NCBI GenBank assembly: GCA_030696455.1
Contig: JAUYSH010000090.1
Coordinates: 1 to 60,785, forward strand
Origin: Elusimicrobiota bacterium
Lineage (GTDB): Bacteria > Elusimicrobiota > Elusimicrobia > UBA1565 > UBA9628
Length of the DNA stretch: 60,785 bases
Direction: 5' to 3'
Below, in pieces: positions 25,922 through 34,371 of the stretch. Positions within the stretch are counted from its first letter, which is position 1, and each line of letters begins with the position of its first letter. The notes under the pieces are model-generated. The model saw only the letters and a program-made list of their open reading frames with translations, ran no database searches and was not told the DNA's origin. The position numbers and the translations under genes were made by a program.

Positions 25922-26881
25922 TTACAGACCCTGCCAGAGCTCCGGATTCTGGAGGGAGGCGGCCAGCGCGGGCGTCTTCGGGTGCGCGGGCTGCAGAGCC
26001 ATTCCTTCGGGCTCGAGCGGAGCCGCGACGGGCGGCTTGTACCAGCAGCGCGGGCGCAGGCCGATGGTATGGCCAGAAGCCGAGGTGCAGGTGCCCGCGG
26101 CGGCGTCCGTCTGGCTCAGAGCCTCGTCGACTCCCCGGCTGCAGATGGAGCCCGAGTAGTAGGTGTCGAGGCGGCACTGCGTTCCGGGATGGCCGTCCGC
26201 CGTGCGGGCGACCACCGCCGGATCCGGGGTGTCGAAGCGCGGGATCACGGTCTCGTTGCGCAGGGCGCGGAACAGGTTCATGACGGACATGCCCGCCGCC
26301 GCGTTGCGGACGCACAGGTCGCGATCCGCCTCGCCGGGGAACGCCGCCTCGCACGCCGGGCGCGCGCCGGCGTCTTCCAGGCGGGAGAAGCCGGACGCGG
26401 CCGACGCGGTGAACATGCGCCGCAGGCACTTGAGGTTGGCGAAGTAGTCGGACTGGCCCTCGTTGGAGGCCCAGTCGTTCCCGCCGCCGTACTTCGGCGC
26501 GCCGCCGATGTGGTGGCCGATCTCATGGCAGACCACGAGCGCGAAGCCGTCCTGCGTGATCGTGGCGTGCCGCGCGAGGCCGCCGTACATGTTGACCACG
26601 TAATTCGAGCCCTGGCGCTGCGCCGAGGCGTTGACCGTGTTGTTCTCCCACAGGCGCTTGATCACGAGCTTGCCGCCCTGCGCCGCGATGACGGGGCCGT
26701 AGATCTTCTCGGCCGTGTCGATCACCGCGTTGAACTGCGCCTGCGTGATGCCCTTGTCCTCGAGCGAGCCCACGGGGATCTTCATGTCGTTTTCCGGCAG
26801 GAACCCCTCTTCCAGCACGATCACGCGCGGCACGATCGCCAGCGCGACGACAACGGCGCTCACCAGGATGCTTCGGATCAT
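25922..26881 (-). CDS. Secreted or membrane-anchored zinc metallopeptidase
   Basis: A 319-residue protein with an N-terminal signal or anchor (ILVSAVVVALAIVPRVIV) and the zinc-binding motif HEIGHHIGG at about residues 117-125, with a downstream Glu in NEGQSDYFANL as the probable third ligand, an arrangement seen in M48-like gluzincins. The C-terminal half is rich in Cys and probably disulphide-bonded. ATG 26881 is chosen because AGGAGGTG lies eight bases upstream. Specific substrates are unknown. Confidence 0.8.
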   Translation of the reverse strand: MIRSILVSAVVVALAIVPRVIVLEEGFLPENDMKIPVGSLEDKGITQAQFNAVIDTAEKIYGPVIAAQGGKLVIKRLWENNTVNASAQRQGSNYVVNMYGGLARHATITQDGFALVVCHEIGHHIGGAPKYGGGNDWASNEGQSDYFANLKCLRRMFTASAASGFSRLEDAGARPACEAAFPGEADRDLCVRNAAAGMSVMNLFRALRNETVIPRFDTPDPAVVARTADGHPGTQCRLDTYYSGSICSRGVDEALSQTDAAAGTCTSASGHTIGLRPRCWYKPPVAAPLEPEGMALQPAHPKTPALAASLQNPELWQGL

Positions 26882-26984
26882 CGGTACACCTCCTAATGAG
26901 TCCATCCTGGCATAACGCGAATTTAGGATGCAAGCGGAAATAGGCCTTTGGGCCCGGGTATTTGATAGGCCCTTTGGCCCCTAC

Positions 26985-27051
26985 CGAAAACGCGAAGCCC
27001 CCGGGCTTTCGCTCGAGGGCCGGTCCCGACATTTCTGGTCTCGGGTTCGTT
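26985..27051 (-). terminator. Terminator module R2 with conserved upstream segment
   Basis: Minus-strand CGAACCCGAGACCAGAAATG and TCGGGACC are followed by an imperfect GC-rich stem and GCTTCGCGTTTTC. It is related to R1 and R3. It lies between the divergent zinc peptidase and 68-residue genes, so whatever it terminates would start within 27052-27168; a weak TGGATA-N17-TACTCT pair is present there. The rest of 26882-27168 shows only GC-rich GGCCNTTTGG motifs. Confidence 0.5.
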
Positions 27052-27168
27052 GGAGCAAGAGTAGTACGCGGGCCGGAGATTATCCATGTCGAACGCGTCA
27101 CGCCCCGGCTAACAAAGGTTGACGCGCCGTCCACGGCGCGCGGCCTCGCGGCGCGCTACACTGAGCGC

Positions 27169-27375
27169 ATGATCCCTCTCACCCGAAAGACGCTGGATAT
27201 CGCCGACCTGGACCTGTCCGGAGGAAGAACACGCCGCCCGGAAGAGCCGTTCGACAAGCAGTTGACCGACAGCTTCAACGAGGTCCAGCCGGAGCTCTTC
27301 CGCGGAAACTCGCGCTCGTCCGTCGAGGCCGGCATCGTGGACCCCGACGTGGAGGACACGATCGGGGGGGAGTAG
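27169..27375 (+). CDS. Small conserved-looking hypothetical protein
   Basis: A 68-residue soluble, acidic protein (KTLDIADLDLSGG, then FDKQLTDSFNEVQPELFRGN) with no membrane segment or Cys. I do not recognise it. The ATG is supported by TACACT exactly six bases upstream (27157-27162), the pattern seen at many genes here. It converges on the peroxiredoxin gene with two bases between stops. Confidence 0.6.
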   Translation: MIPLTRKTLDIADLDLSGGRTRRPEEPFDKQLTDSFNEVQPELFRGNSRSSVEAGIVDPDVEDTIGGE

Positions 27376-27377
27376 CG

Positions 27378-27896
27378 CTACTTCGCGGCTTTCGGCGCGC
27401 GCAGCGCGGTCAGCGCGGCGAGGACTTCCTCGGCGTGGCCGGCGGGGGAGACGTCGAGCCAGACCTTGGCGATCGTCCCCTCGGGGTTTATCAGGAAGGT
27501 GTTGCGCGCCGACAGCGGGCGCTCGCTTCTCAGGGAGCCGTAGGCCGCGGAGGCCTCGCCCTTCGCGTCGGAGAGGAGCTTGAAGCCGAGGCCCTCCTTG
27601 GCGCAGAAGTCCTTGTGGGACTCGGCGGAGTCCATGCTGACGCCGAGCACGACGGCCTTCGCCGCGGCGAAGCGCTTGCGGTTCTTCTCGAAGCCGCGCG
27701 CCTCGAGGGTGCAGCCGCCGGTGAAATCCTTCGGGTAGAAATAGAGGACGACCCAGCGGCCGCGAAGCTCCTTGAGGGCGACCGTCCTGCCGTCCTGGGC
27801 GGCCAAGGCGAACTCGGGGGCCTTGGCGCCGGCGAGGGGAACGTCCGAGGCGGAGGCGGGGCCGGCGGCGAGGGCGAGCGCGAGGAGAAGGTTCAT
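27378..27896 (-). CDS. Exported peroxiredoxin (AhpC/TSA, Bcp-like)
   Basis: A 172-residue thioredoxin-fold peroxidase. A short signal peptide (LLLALALAAGPASA) indicates export. The peroxidatic Cys is in FYPKDFTGGCTLEA, and a second Cys (HKDFCAKEGL) probably resolves it, as in atypical 2-Cys Bcp/PrxQ proteins. It reduces peroxides using a thiol donor. The start at 27896 has TTTAAT six bases upstream; a GTTTAATGGGG start 15 bases earlier is possible. Confidence 0.88.
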   Translation of the reverse strand: MNLLLALALAAGPASASDVPLAGAKAPEFALAAQDGRTVALKELRGRWVVLYFYPKDFTGGCTLEARGFEKNRKRFAAAKAVVLGVSMDSAESHKDFCAKEGLGFKLLSDAKGEASAAYGSLRSERPLSARNTFLINPEGTIAKVWLDVSPAGHAEEVLAALTALRAPKAAK

Positions 27897-27967
27897 GACC
27901 CCATTAAACATATTATTCTGACGAACCGGCCATTGCTCCCGGGGCCCCGGACGGCTATCATCGGGGC

Positions 27968-28327
27968 ATGAGCGAACTGAGCGAGAAGCACTGCGTCCCC
28001 TGCGAGGGCGGGGTCCGCCCCATGACCTCAAAGGAAGCCCGCGCGCGCCTGTCCGAGCTCCAAGGCTGGAAGCTCGTGGGCGGCAAGGCGCTGCGCCTGG
28101 AGCTCGAGATGCTGGATTTCCCGGCCGCGGTCGAGTTCATCCACGACGTCGCGCAGACGGCCGAGTCCGAGGGCCATCACCCCGACCTCCATCTCACCGG
28201 CTACCGCCGGCTGGCCGTCGAGCTCTCGACGCACGCCATCGGCGGGCTTTCCCTCAACGATTTCATCCTCGCGGCGAAGATCGACGCCTTGCCGCGCAAG
28301 CTCAAAAGAACGGAGGCCCCGGTATGA
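27968..28327 (+). CDS. phhB: Pterin-4a-carbinolamine dehydratase
   Basis: A 119-residue member of the PCD/DCoH family with the signature EGHHPDLHLTGYRRLAVEL and THAIGGLSLNDF (active-site His residues). It dehydrates 4a-hydroxytetrahydropterin formed by aromatic amino-acid hydroxylases. No hydroxylase is in the window. TATCAT lies six bases before the ATG, and TTGCTC 17 bases further up. The stop overlaps the OsmC gene (ATGA). Confidence 0.92.
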   Translation: MSELSEKHCVPCEGGVRPMTSKEARARLSELQGWKLVGGKALRLELEMLDFPAAVEFIHDVAQTAESEGHHPDLHLTGYRRLAVELSTHAIGGLSLNDFILAAKIDALPRKLKRTEAPV

Positions 28328-28752
28328 AGCGAATCGCCTCGGCGGTCTGGGCGGGCGGCCTGAAGGACGGAAAGGGCCTGATTTCGGCGGAGAGCGGCGC
28401 GCTCGTCAACGTCCATTACGGGTTCACGACGCGTTTCGGCGACGAGAAAGGCACGAATCCCGAGGAGCTGATCGCGGCCGCGCACGCGGGCTGCTTTTCG
28501 ATGGCCCTGTCGGGCAAGCTCGCCGAGGCCGGGCTGGCGCCGGAGACGATCTCCACGCAGGCCGCGGTCACCCTCGAGAAGCTGGAGGCGGGCTTCACGG
28601 TCACGGAGATACATCTCACGGTGAAGGCCAAGGTCCCGGGCGCTTCCGCCGAGGCCTTCGCCGCGGCGGCGGAGAAGGCCAAGACCGGCTGCCCGATCTC
28701 GCGCCTGCTCGGCGCGGCGGCCAAGATCACGATGGACGCGTCCTTGGCCTAG
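28324..28752 (+). CDS. osmC: OsmC family peroxiredoxin
   Basis: A 142-residue OsmC/Ohr-fold protein with both catalytic Cys residues (HAGCFSMAL and KTGCPISRLL), and the Arg/Glu context NPEELIAAAHAGC. It reduces organic peroxides. It is coupled to phhB by a four-base overlap and sits across from an exported peroxiredoxin, giving a small oxidant-defence neighbourhood. Confidence 0.93.
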   Translation: MKRIASAVWAGGLKDGKGLISAESGALVNVHYGFTTRFGDEKGTNPEELIAAAHAGCFSMALSGKLAEAGLAPETISTQAAVTLEKLEAGFTVTEIHLTVKAKVPGASAEAFAAAAEKAKTGCPISRLLGAAAKITMDASLA

Positions 28753-28832
28753 CGGCCGTCACGAGAAAGGCACCTTCCGTCGACGGCGCCCGGAGGCTTT
28801 CGGGGCTACACTGAAAGCAGCAAGGAGGGGTT

Positions 28833-29057
28833 ATGCTGAGCTGGGCGCTGACGTTTCTTCTCGTCGCGCTCGTCGCGGGCGCGTTGGGGCTGACCGGGGT
28901 GGCCGGCACGGCGGCGGGGATCGCGAAGGTCCTGTTCTTCATCGCGATCGGCCTGTTCGTCGTCACGGTGGTCATGGGGCTCGTGGCCGGACGCTCCGTG
29001 TCGAGAAAGCTCTCGTCGAAGTCTCGTCATGACGACCATCATCCGACGCATCGCTAG
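28833..29057 (+). CDS. DUF1328 small membrane protein
   Basis: A 74-residue protein with two hydrophobic helices (LTFLLVALVAGALGLTGVAG and VLFFIAIGLFVVTVVMGLVAG) separated by a short turn, matching the YtjA/DUF1328 family, and a basic His-rich tail. AAGGAGGGG precedes the ATG, and TACACT lies 20 bases upstream, so the mRNA has a short leader. Function unknown. Confidence 0.82.
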   Translation: MLSWALTFLLVALVAGALGLTGVAGTAAGIAKVLFFIAIGLFVVTVVMGLVAGRSVSRKLSSKSRHDDHHPTHR

Positions 29058-29070
29058 GCGGGGGGATGCC

Positions 29071-29102
29071 GGGGCCGGCCGCGTTCAGCGCGGCCGGCCC
29101 CC
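29071..29102. terminator. GC-rich bidirectional hairpin between convergent genes
   Basis: Arms GGGGCCGGCCGCG and its complement with a TTCA loop lie between the DUF1328 and parvulin stops. There is no T-tract on either side, so it may block exonucleases as much as terminate transcription. Confidence 0.55.
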
Positions 29103-29109
29103 GCGATTC

Positions 29110-29388
29110 TCAGCCGCGCTTGGTGACTTCGATGAGGTGGAAGCCGAACTGCGTCTTGACCGGGCCCTGCACCGTGCCGACCGGGGCGCTGAAGACGACC
29201 GTGTCGAACTCGGGGACCATCTGCCCGGGGCCGAACTCACCGAGGCTGCCGCCCTCGCGCCCGGACGGGCACTTCGAATGCTGCTTGGCGAGCGCGGCGA
29301 AATCGGCGCCGCCCTCGATGTCCTTCTTGAGCTTCGCGCACTCCGCTTCGGAGGGCACGAGGATGTGGCGGGCTTGGGCTTTGGGCAT
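29110..29388 (-). CDS. ppiC: Parvulin-type peptidyl-prolyl isomerase
   Basis: A 92-residue single-domain parvulin like E. coli PpiC: ARHILVPSEAECAKL, GGSLGEFGPGQMVPEFD and TQFGFHLIEV are the family motifs, including the active-site His pair and Met/Phe pocket. There is no signal peptide, so it is cytoplasmic. AGGAG is present before ATG 29388; longer frames are antisense to the MgtC gene. Confidence 0.93.
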   Translation of the reverse strand: MPKAQARHILVPSEAECAKLKKDIEGGADFAALAKQHSKCPSGREGGSLGEFGPGQMVPEFDTVVFSAPVGTVQGPVKTQFGFHLIEVTKRG

Positions 29389-29478
29389 GGGGTCTCCTGT
29401 TTGAGGCGTTCTCGATTCTACAAGAAATCGTCCGGCTTCCGCGACCCGGACCCCGGCGCCCTTTGCTAATATGCGCCG

Positions 29479-30705
29479 ATGGAAGCCGATGATCTGCAGA
29501 CGGTGCTGAGGATCTCGATCGCGGTGCTGATCGGCGCGCTCGTGGGCCTGCAGCGCGAGCAGGCCCAATCCCGCCTCGGGGGCGTGCGCACCTTCCCGCT
29601 CGTCGCGCTGATCGGCGCGCTCGCGGGCTTCGTCCCGGGGCCGTGGGCGGCGGCGGCGGGCCTGCTCGCGCTGGGGGCCATACTCGCGACGGCCGCCCGC
29701 GGTTCCCGCGGCGGCGACGGCGGCGTCACGACCGAGATGGCGATGCTGGCGACCTATCTGATCGCCGTGTACGCCTCGAGGGGCTCGCTGGCGATCGCCG
29801 GCGTCGCCGGGGCCGCGGTCGCCGTCCTGCTGCAGTTCAAGCCGGAGCTGCACGGCGCGGTGGACAAGCTCGGCCGGGAGGACATGCGCGCGATCATGCG
29901 CTTCGCCGTCGTCGCGATGATCATCCTGCCGATCCTGCCCGATCAGTCCTTCGGGCCGAGCGGGACGCTCAACCCCCGGGAGAGCTGGCTGATGGTCGTG
30001 CTCGTCGTGGGCCTGAGCCTCGCGGGCTACATCGCCTATAAGTTCGCGGGCAAGCGGGGGGGCATGCTGACCGCCGGCCTGCTCGGCGGCACGATCTCGA
30101 GCACGGCGACGGCTTTCGGCTACTCGCGCCTGGCCGCGCGTCAGCCCCGGACGGCGGCGGTTTCCGGGGGCGTGGTTGCGCTCGCGTGCGCCGTCGTGTT
30201 CGTGCGCATCATAGTGGAGATCGGCGTGGTGGCGCCGCGCGTCCTGCTTCAAGGGGCCCTGCCCCTGTCGCTCGCGGCCGCGGCCGCGGCGGTCTTCGCC
30301 GCGGCGGTGTTCCTGCGCTCGCAGGGGGACGCCGACGGGATCGAGCCCAAGAACCCCGGAGGGATGCTCGCCGCCGTCGGCTTCGGCGCGGGCTACGCCT
30401 TGGTGGGCCTGCTGATGGCGCTCGGGCATGAGCGCTTCGCCGGCTCGGAGTGGCTCGTGGCGGCGGTTTCGGGCCTGACCGACGTGGACGCCGTGACCTT
30501 GTCCACGGCGCGCCTGGCGCGCGGGGGCACCCTCGAGGCCGACACGGCCTGGCGGCTGGCGCTGGTCGCCGCGGCCTCGAACACCTTGTTCAAGGCGGGG
30601 CTCGTGACGGTCGTCTCCCGGCGCGCGCTCGCCGTCCGCCTGGGCCTGCCCCTTCTGGGGCTTTGCGCGGTCACGGCGGCGATCGCGCTGTGGTGGCCCG
30701 CCTAG
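29479..30705 (+). CDS. MgtC/DUF4010 family membrane protein
   Basis: A 408-residue protein with about 11-12 helices. The N-terminal part carries the MgtC signature (LIGALVGLQREQ, then GGVRTFPLVALIGAL), and the remainder matches DUF4010 (GGTISSTATAFGYSRLA, then SGLTDVDAVTLSTA). Members are thought to affect ion or phosphate homeostasis; transport is unproven. TAATAT lies six bases before ATG. The stop overlaps the convergent gene by four bases. Confidence 0.9.
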   Translation: MEADDLQTVLRISIAVLIGALVGLQREQAQSRLGGVRTFPLVALIGALAGFVPGPWAAAAGLLALGAILATAARGSRGGDGGVTTEMAMLATYLIAVYASRGSLAIAGVAGAAVAVLLQFKPELHGAVDKLGREDMRAIMRFAVVAMIILPILPDQSFGPSGTLNPRESWLMVVLVVGLSLAGYIAYKFAGKRGGMLTAGLLGGTISSTATAFGYSRLAARQPRTAAVSGGVVALACAVVFVRIIVEIGVVAPRVLLQGALPLSLAAAAAAVFAAAVFLRSQGDADGIEPKNPGGMLAAVGFGAGYALVGLLMALGHERFAGSEWLVAAVSGLTDVDAVTLSTARLARGGTLEADTAWRLALVAAASNTLFKAGLVTVVSRRALAVRLGLPLLGLCAVTAAIALWWPA

Positions 30706-31175
30706 CGGGCGAAGGCCATGAGCGTTTCGGGCGCGTGCGCCGCCGCCTGCACGCGCAGCATCGTGAGCCGCTCTACGGCCTCCGGCGTCGGCTCGACGGC
30801 CTCCGACTCCAGGTTCACCTCGAAGGCGTAGGCCGGGAAGCCGGCGGGCTCGCGGAAGATCACGAGATAGGAGCCGCCCTCGGTCTTCTCCGCGCTCCAG
30901 GCCCGCGGATAGGCGGGGTTGCGGACCGTCGGGGCGAGCCGGACCAGCACCGTTTCCTCGTCGCCGGCCGCTTTCCAGTCCTGAACCATGGCGATCGCCT
31001 CGAGCCCGTCGGGGTCGGCCGGCGCCGGGCGCGCCGCGCGCTTCTCCGGGGCGAAGTGGACCTCCCCGATCAGGTCGACGCAGCCCAGGAAGCCCGCGAG
31101 CAAGGCGCCCATCGACAGCGCGGCCGACATGTGCCGCCGGTAGCCCTCATCGAACCGGATCTCATCGGTAACCAT
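30702..31175 (-). CDS. Hypothetical single-helix membrane protein
   Basis: A 157-residue protein with one helix (SAALSMGALLAGFLGCVDLIG) near residues 16-36 and a C-terminal soluble domain (about 60-150) with alternating beta strands (ETVLVRLAPTV, SYLVIFREPAG). No recognised family. TATGCT lies five bases before ATG. Possibly a small envelope protein. Confidence 0.65.
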   Translation of the reverse strand: MVTDEIRFDEGYRRHMSAALSMGALLAGFLGCVDLIGEVHFAPEKRAARPAPADPDGLEAIAMVQDWKAAGDEETVLVRLAPTVRNPAYPRAWSAEKTEGGSYLVIFREPAGFPAYAFEVNLESEAVEPTPEAVERLTMLRVQAAAHAPETLMAFAR

Positions 31176-31352
31176 GCTCTAGCATAGGTCCGCCGGCGCG
31201 AATTCGCCACGAAACATCCGGTAAATTCGGGGTAATCCGGTCATTGCCGGGATTCGCCAGTCTAAGCACCCGCTCGCCCTAGGTCTTTGGCCTAGCGAGG
31301 CCCATGCCCTAGGGCCCTGACGTCCTGGGCCTGACGGGGCTATCCTGAACGC

Positions 31353-31968
31353 ATGGCGAGATCAGGACGGTCAGCCTTGAAGATCAGGCTTCTCCTCTCG
31401 CTGCTGGTCCTCGGGCCCTCCCTCCCCCGCACTGCCGCCGCGCAGGTCCCGGTCGCCGCCTTCCGTCTTCCCGCCGCCGCCGCCGCGGCCGGCTCCTACG
31501 CGAAGAACCCTCTCGTCAACCTTTTCGCCGGCGACCGCACTCACCTCGACCGCCTGACGCCCGGCGCGCGCCGGACCTTGTACGGGAAGGTCGACGAGAA
31601 CCGTCGCCGCGGTCTCGACGCGTCCTTGTTCCCGCTGGCGCCGGAGCTGCGCCGCCAGGCGCTCGACGCGCCGGTGTCCGACAACGAGGCCGTGACGACC
31701 TTGCGCGACGAGTACGGCGCGAGCACCTACGGCAAGCGCATGATCGCGGCCGCCGCCGACCTCGACGGCTGGCGCTCGGCGGCGATGAAGGCCGGCGGCG
31801 TCGCGGGCGGGGGCGACCGCCGCCTGGTGGGGGCCGTGGCTGCTCACCGGCACCGAGAACATCGGCCAGATCGCCCAGCTCACGTCCGAGGGGAATTTCG
31901 ACTCCGCCTACTACGCCAAGCTCGGCGAGGCCGGCGCCGACATGCTCTACTGGTTCGTGGTTCCGTAG
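31353..31968 (+). pseudogene. Exported protein gene with a one-base frameshift
   Basis: Codons from ATG 31353 (TATCCT six bases upstream) encode a signal peptide (LLLSLLVLGPSLPRTAAAQ) and a soluble domain to about residue 150. At the five-G run 31809-31813 the frame shifts: removing one G restores reading to WWGPWLLTGTENIGQ and a stop at 31968, a protein of about 204 residues. The longer frame continuing to 32336 is antisense to the aldolase gene and not credible. A single homopolymer change suggests a sequencing error, but real inactivation is possible. Family unknown. Confidence 0.7.
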
Positions 31969-32615
31969 CCGTAGGTCGCGAACTTCTCCTTGACGCGGGC
32001 GATCTCCGGATCGGAGAGCAGGCGCGGCTGGCCCATTTGCGCGGCGCGCCAGTACATCATCGCGAGCGTCTCCGCCTCCACCGTCAGCGCGAGCGCGCGC
32101 TCGATCGACGGGCCGAGCACGACCAGGCCGTGGCTGCCCATCAGCGCCGCGCCCCGGCCCTCCAGGGCCTTGAGCAGGTGGTCGGAGAGCTCCTGGGTGC
32201 CGTAGGTCGCATACTCGCTGCAGCGGATGCTGTTGCCGCCGAACAGGGCGATCATGTAGTGAAAAGCCGGGATTTCGCGCCGCAGGCAGGCGAGGGTGGT
32301 CGAATAGCCGCTGTGCGTGTGGATGACCGCCCCTGACTCGGGGCGGGTCCGGTAGATGTCGAGATGGAAGCGCCACTCGCTCGAGGGCTCGCGGCGGCCC
32401 GCATGCTCGCCGTCAAGGCGCATGCGCACCATGTCCTCGGGGCGCATGACGTCGTAGGGCATGGCGGTCGGCGTGATCAGGAAGGCGTCGGAGCCCGGGG
32501 CCAGGCGCGCGCTGACGTTCCCCGAGGACCCTTGGTTGAGGCCGCGCCGTTCCAGGTCGCGGCAGGTCTCGATGATCCTGCGTCCGAGGGCCAGCTCCGA
32601 TTCGCCGAGGTCGAT
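31947..32615 (-). CDS. Class II aldolase/adducin family protein
   Basis: A zinc-dependent aldolase/epimerase of the L-fuculose-phosphate aldolase type. Family motifs: QGSSGNVSARL, FLITPTAMPYDVM, HTHSGYSTTLACL (zinc His pair) and GSHGLVVLG (third zinc His). The family needs the N-terminal part read from about 32615, yet no ATG, GTG or TTG lies there; the first standard start (ATG 32462) would delete the GNVS motif. TACAAT lies five bases before an ATC codon at 32615, so an ATC start or a sequence error is possible. Length from 32615 is 222 residues, normal for the family. Confidence 0.8.
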   Translation of the reverse strand: MDLGESELALGRRIIETCRDLERRGLNQGSSGNVSARLAPGSDAFLITPTAMPYDVMRPEDMVRMRLDGEHAGRREPSSEWRFHLDIYRTRPESGAVIHTHSGYSTTLACLRREIPAFHYMIALFGGNSIRCSEYATYGTQELSDHLLKALEGRGAALMGSHGLVVLGPSIERALALTVEAETLAMMYWRAAQMGQPRLLSDPEIARVKEKFATYGYGTTNQ

Positions 32616-32631
32616 GCGCGATTGTAGCTTC

Positions 32632-34335
32632 TTAGCCGGCCAGCGGCAAGGTGAAGCGGAAGTCGCTGCCCTTGCCCACGACGCTCTCCGCCCAGATGCG
32701 CCCGCCGTGGAGCTCGACGATGGCCTTGACGATGGACAGGCCCAGGCCGGTGCCTTGGATATGCTTCGTCCTGGGGGAGCGGTAGAAGCGTCCGAAGATG
32801 AGGGCCAATTCTCCCGCCGGGATGCCGCGGCCCGAGTCTCCGATGGTGACGAACGCCTCGGACCCTTCGGCGCGGGCCGTGACGCGGATGCCGCCGCCGG
32901 GGCGGTTGTACTTGAACGCGTTGTCGAGGAGATTCTGGAACACCCGCGTCAGGCGGTCCGCGTCGGCGCGCACCGCCAGGCCCGGCGGCACGTCCACGCT
33001 CAGCTTCGTTCCCTCCTTCTTGACGAGCGGCGCGAGCCCTTTGAGGCATTCGTCGACGAAGGACGCCAGGTCGACGGCGGCGAACTCCGGCTCCTTGGCC
33101 CGCGTGTCCAGGTCGCTCAGGAGCAGCAGGTCCTCGACGAGGTAGGCCAGGCGCTGCGCGTGCTTCTCGATCGTCGTCACGAAGCCGAGGCGGTTCCTCG
33201 AATCCTCGAGCCCTCCGCAGCGCAAGGTCTCGGCGTAGCCTTGGATGGCGGCCAGCGGCGTGCGCAGCTCGTGGGAGACCGTGGCCATCAGTTCCTTGCT
33301 CAGCCGATCCCGCTCCTTGAGGAGCGAGGCCTCCGCCGCCGCCTTCGTCGCGGCCTGCGCGTCGCGCAGGCGGCGGGTGAGGTCGTGCACCGTCGCGATG
33401 ACCTTCGGCTCCCCGCCGATGACGCAGCGCGAGGCTGAGATCTCGACCGGGAACTCGGTCCCGTCCTTCTTGCGGTGCCGGATGCCCTCGATGCGGCCGC
33501 GGATACGCCCTTCGCTCACCGCGGATACGGCCGCGCGCGACGCCGCCGGGACCGCCGACAGCGCCGCCGCCTCAAGACCGAGAAGCTCGCGCTCGGCGTA
33601 GCCGTACAGCCGCAACGCGGCGGCGTTGACGCTGTCGACCCGCATGGACCGGGCGTCGATGACGAACACGGGGTCGAAGCCGCTCTCGAAGACGCCGCGG
33701 TACTTCGCCTCGCTCTCGCGCAGGTCGGCCTCGAGCCGTTTGCGCGCCAGCCCAGTCCCGATGCTCGTCGCGAGGCCTTCCAGCAATTGGACCTTCTCGC
33801 GGCTGAAGCGCCGCTTGCGCCGGTCGTTGAGATGGAGGAGGCCGACGATCTCGTCCTTGTTGCGTATCGGCACGAGGGCCACGGAGCGGTAGCCGTCATG
33901 GATGCAGCGGTTGCGCGGCTTGACCCGGGGGTCTTTCCCGGGGGGGAGCTTCAGCAGGGGGGCGGCGTCGTTCGTCCAGAAGCTGCCTCCCGGGGTCAGG
34001 AAGGGGTTCCTCTCGCCGGCCCGGGCCATGAGGACCATGCCGCAGGTGCAGGACAGCCGGGGCTTGCCGTCCTTTCCCCGGCACACGCCGCCGTTCGCGC
34101 CGCGCTCGAGCAGGGAGTTTTCCGCCGCGAGGAATTGGGGAGAGAGGCCCTTCTGCGCGATATAGGGGTAGTCCTCGCCGTCGCTCAGGCGGATGCCGAC
34201 GGCGTCGAAGCCCGTGCGCGCTTTGACCTCGGCGATGACGCGCTCGAGCGAATCCTTCAGCTCGTCAGTCTCGTTGAGGATGTGCAGGATGTCCCGGCCA
34301 AGGCTCTTGAATTCGCCCGCACTCCCGCCTCGCAT
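32632..34335 (-). CDS. GAF-PAS sensor histidine kinase
   Basis: A 567-residue soluble kinase. A GAF domain (about 20-185) carries a Cys set (GGVCRG, LSCTCGM, RNRCIHDG) shared by a known group of GAF kinases and suited to metal or redox sensing. A PAS domain follows (AKYRGVFESGFDPVFVID, about 200-320). The kinase core has the H box SHELRTPLAAIQGY, N box LLDNAFKYN, and G boxes DSGRGIP and GTGLGLSI. No receiver domain or partner regulator is nearby. It is 36 bases downstream of the nrfD-like gene, so it may sense the state of that electron-transfer module. Confidence 0.9.
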   Translation of the reverse strand: MRGGSAGEFKSLGRDILHILNETDELKDSLERVIAEVKARTGFDAVGIRLSDGEDYPYIAQKGLSPQFLAAENSLLERGANGGVCRGKDGKPRLSCTCGMVLMARAGERNPFLTPGGSFWTNDAAPLLKLPPGKDPRVKPRNRCIHDGYRSVALVPIRNKDEIVGLLHLNDRRKRRFSREKVQLLEGLATSIGTGLARKRLEADLRESEAKYRGVFESGFDPVFVIDARSMRVDSVNAAALRLYGYAERELLGLEAAALSAVPAASRAAVSAVSEGRIRGRIEGIRHRKKDGTEFPVEISASRCVIGGEPKVIATVHDLTRRLRDAQAATKAAAEASLLKERDRLSKELMATVSHELRTPLAAIQGYAETLRCGGLEDSRNRLGFVTTIEKHAQRLAYLVEDLLLLSDLDTRAKEPEFAAVDLASFVDECLKGLAPLVKKEGTKLSVDVPPGLAVRADADRLTRVFQNLLDNAFKYNRPGGGIRVTARAEGSEAFVTIGDSGRGIPAGELALIFGRFYRSPRTKHIQGTGLGLSIVKAIVELHGGRIWAESVVGKGSDFRFTLPLAG

Positions 34336-34371
34336 GAAGGCTGACCCGCAACGCTCCGGCCAGGAGAGGGG

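Noticed and set aside
31353-31968. Programmed ribosomal frameshift in the exported protein gene
   Set aside because: There is no slippery heptamer of the known type and no ribosome-binding stimulator or pseudoknot that I can see; a single G indel explains it more simply.
31800-32336. Long continuation of the exported protein frame past 31813
   Set aside because: This part is antisense to the aldolase and loses all protein character. The correct continuation is in another frame, ending at 31968.
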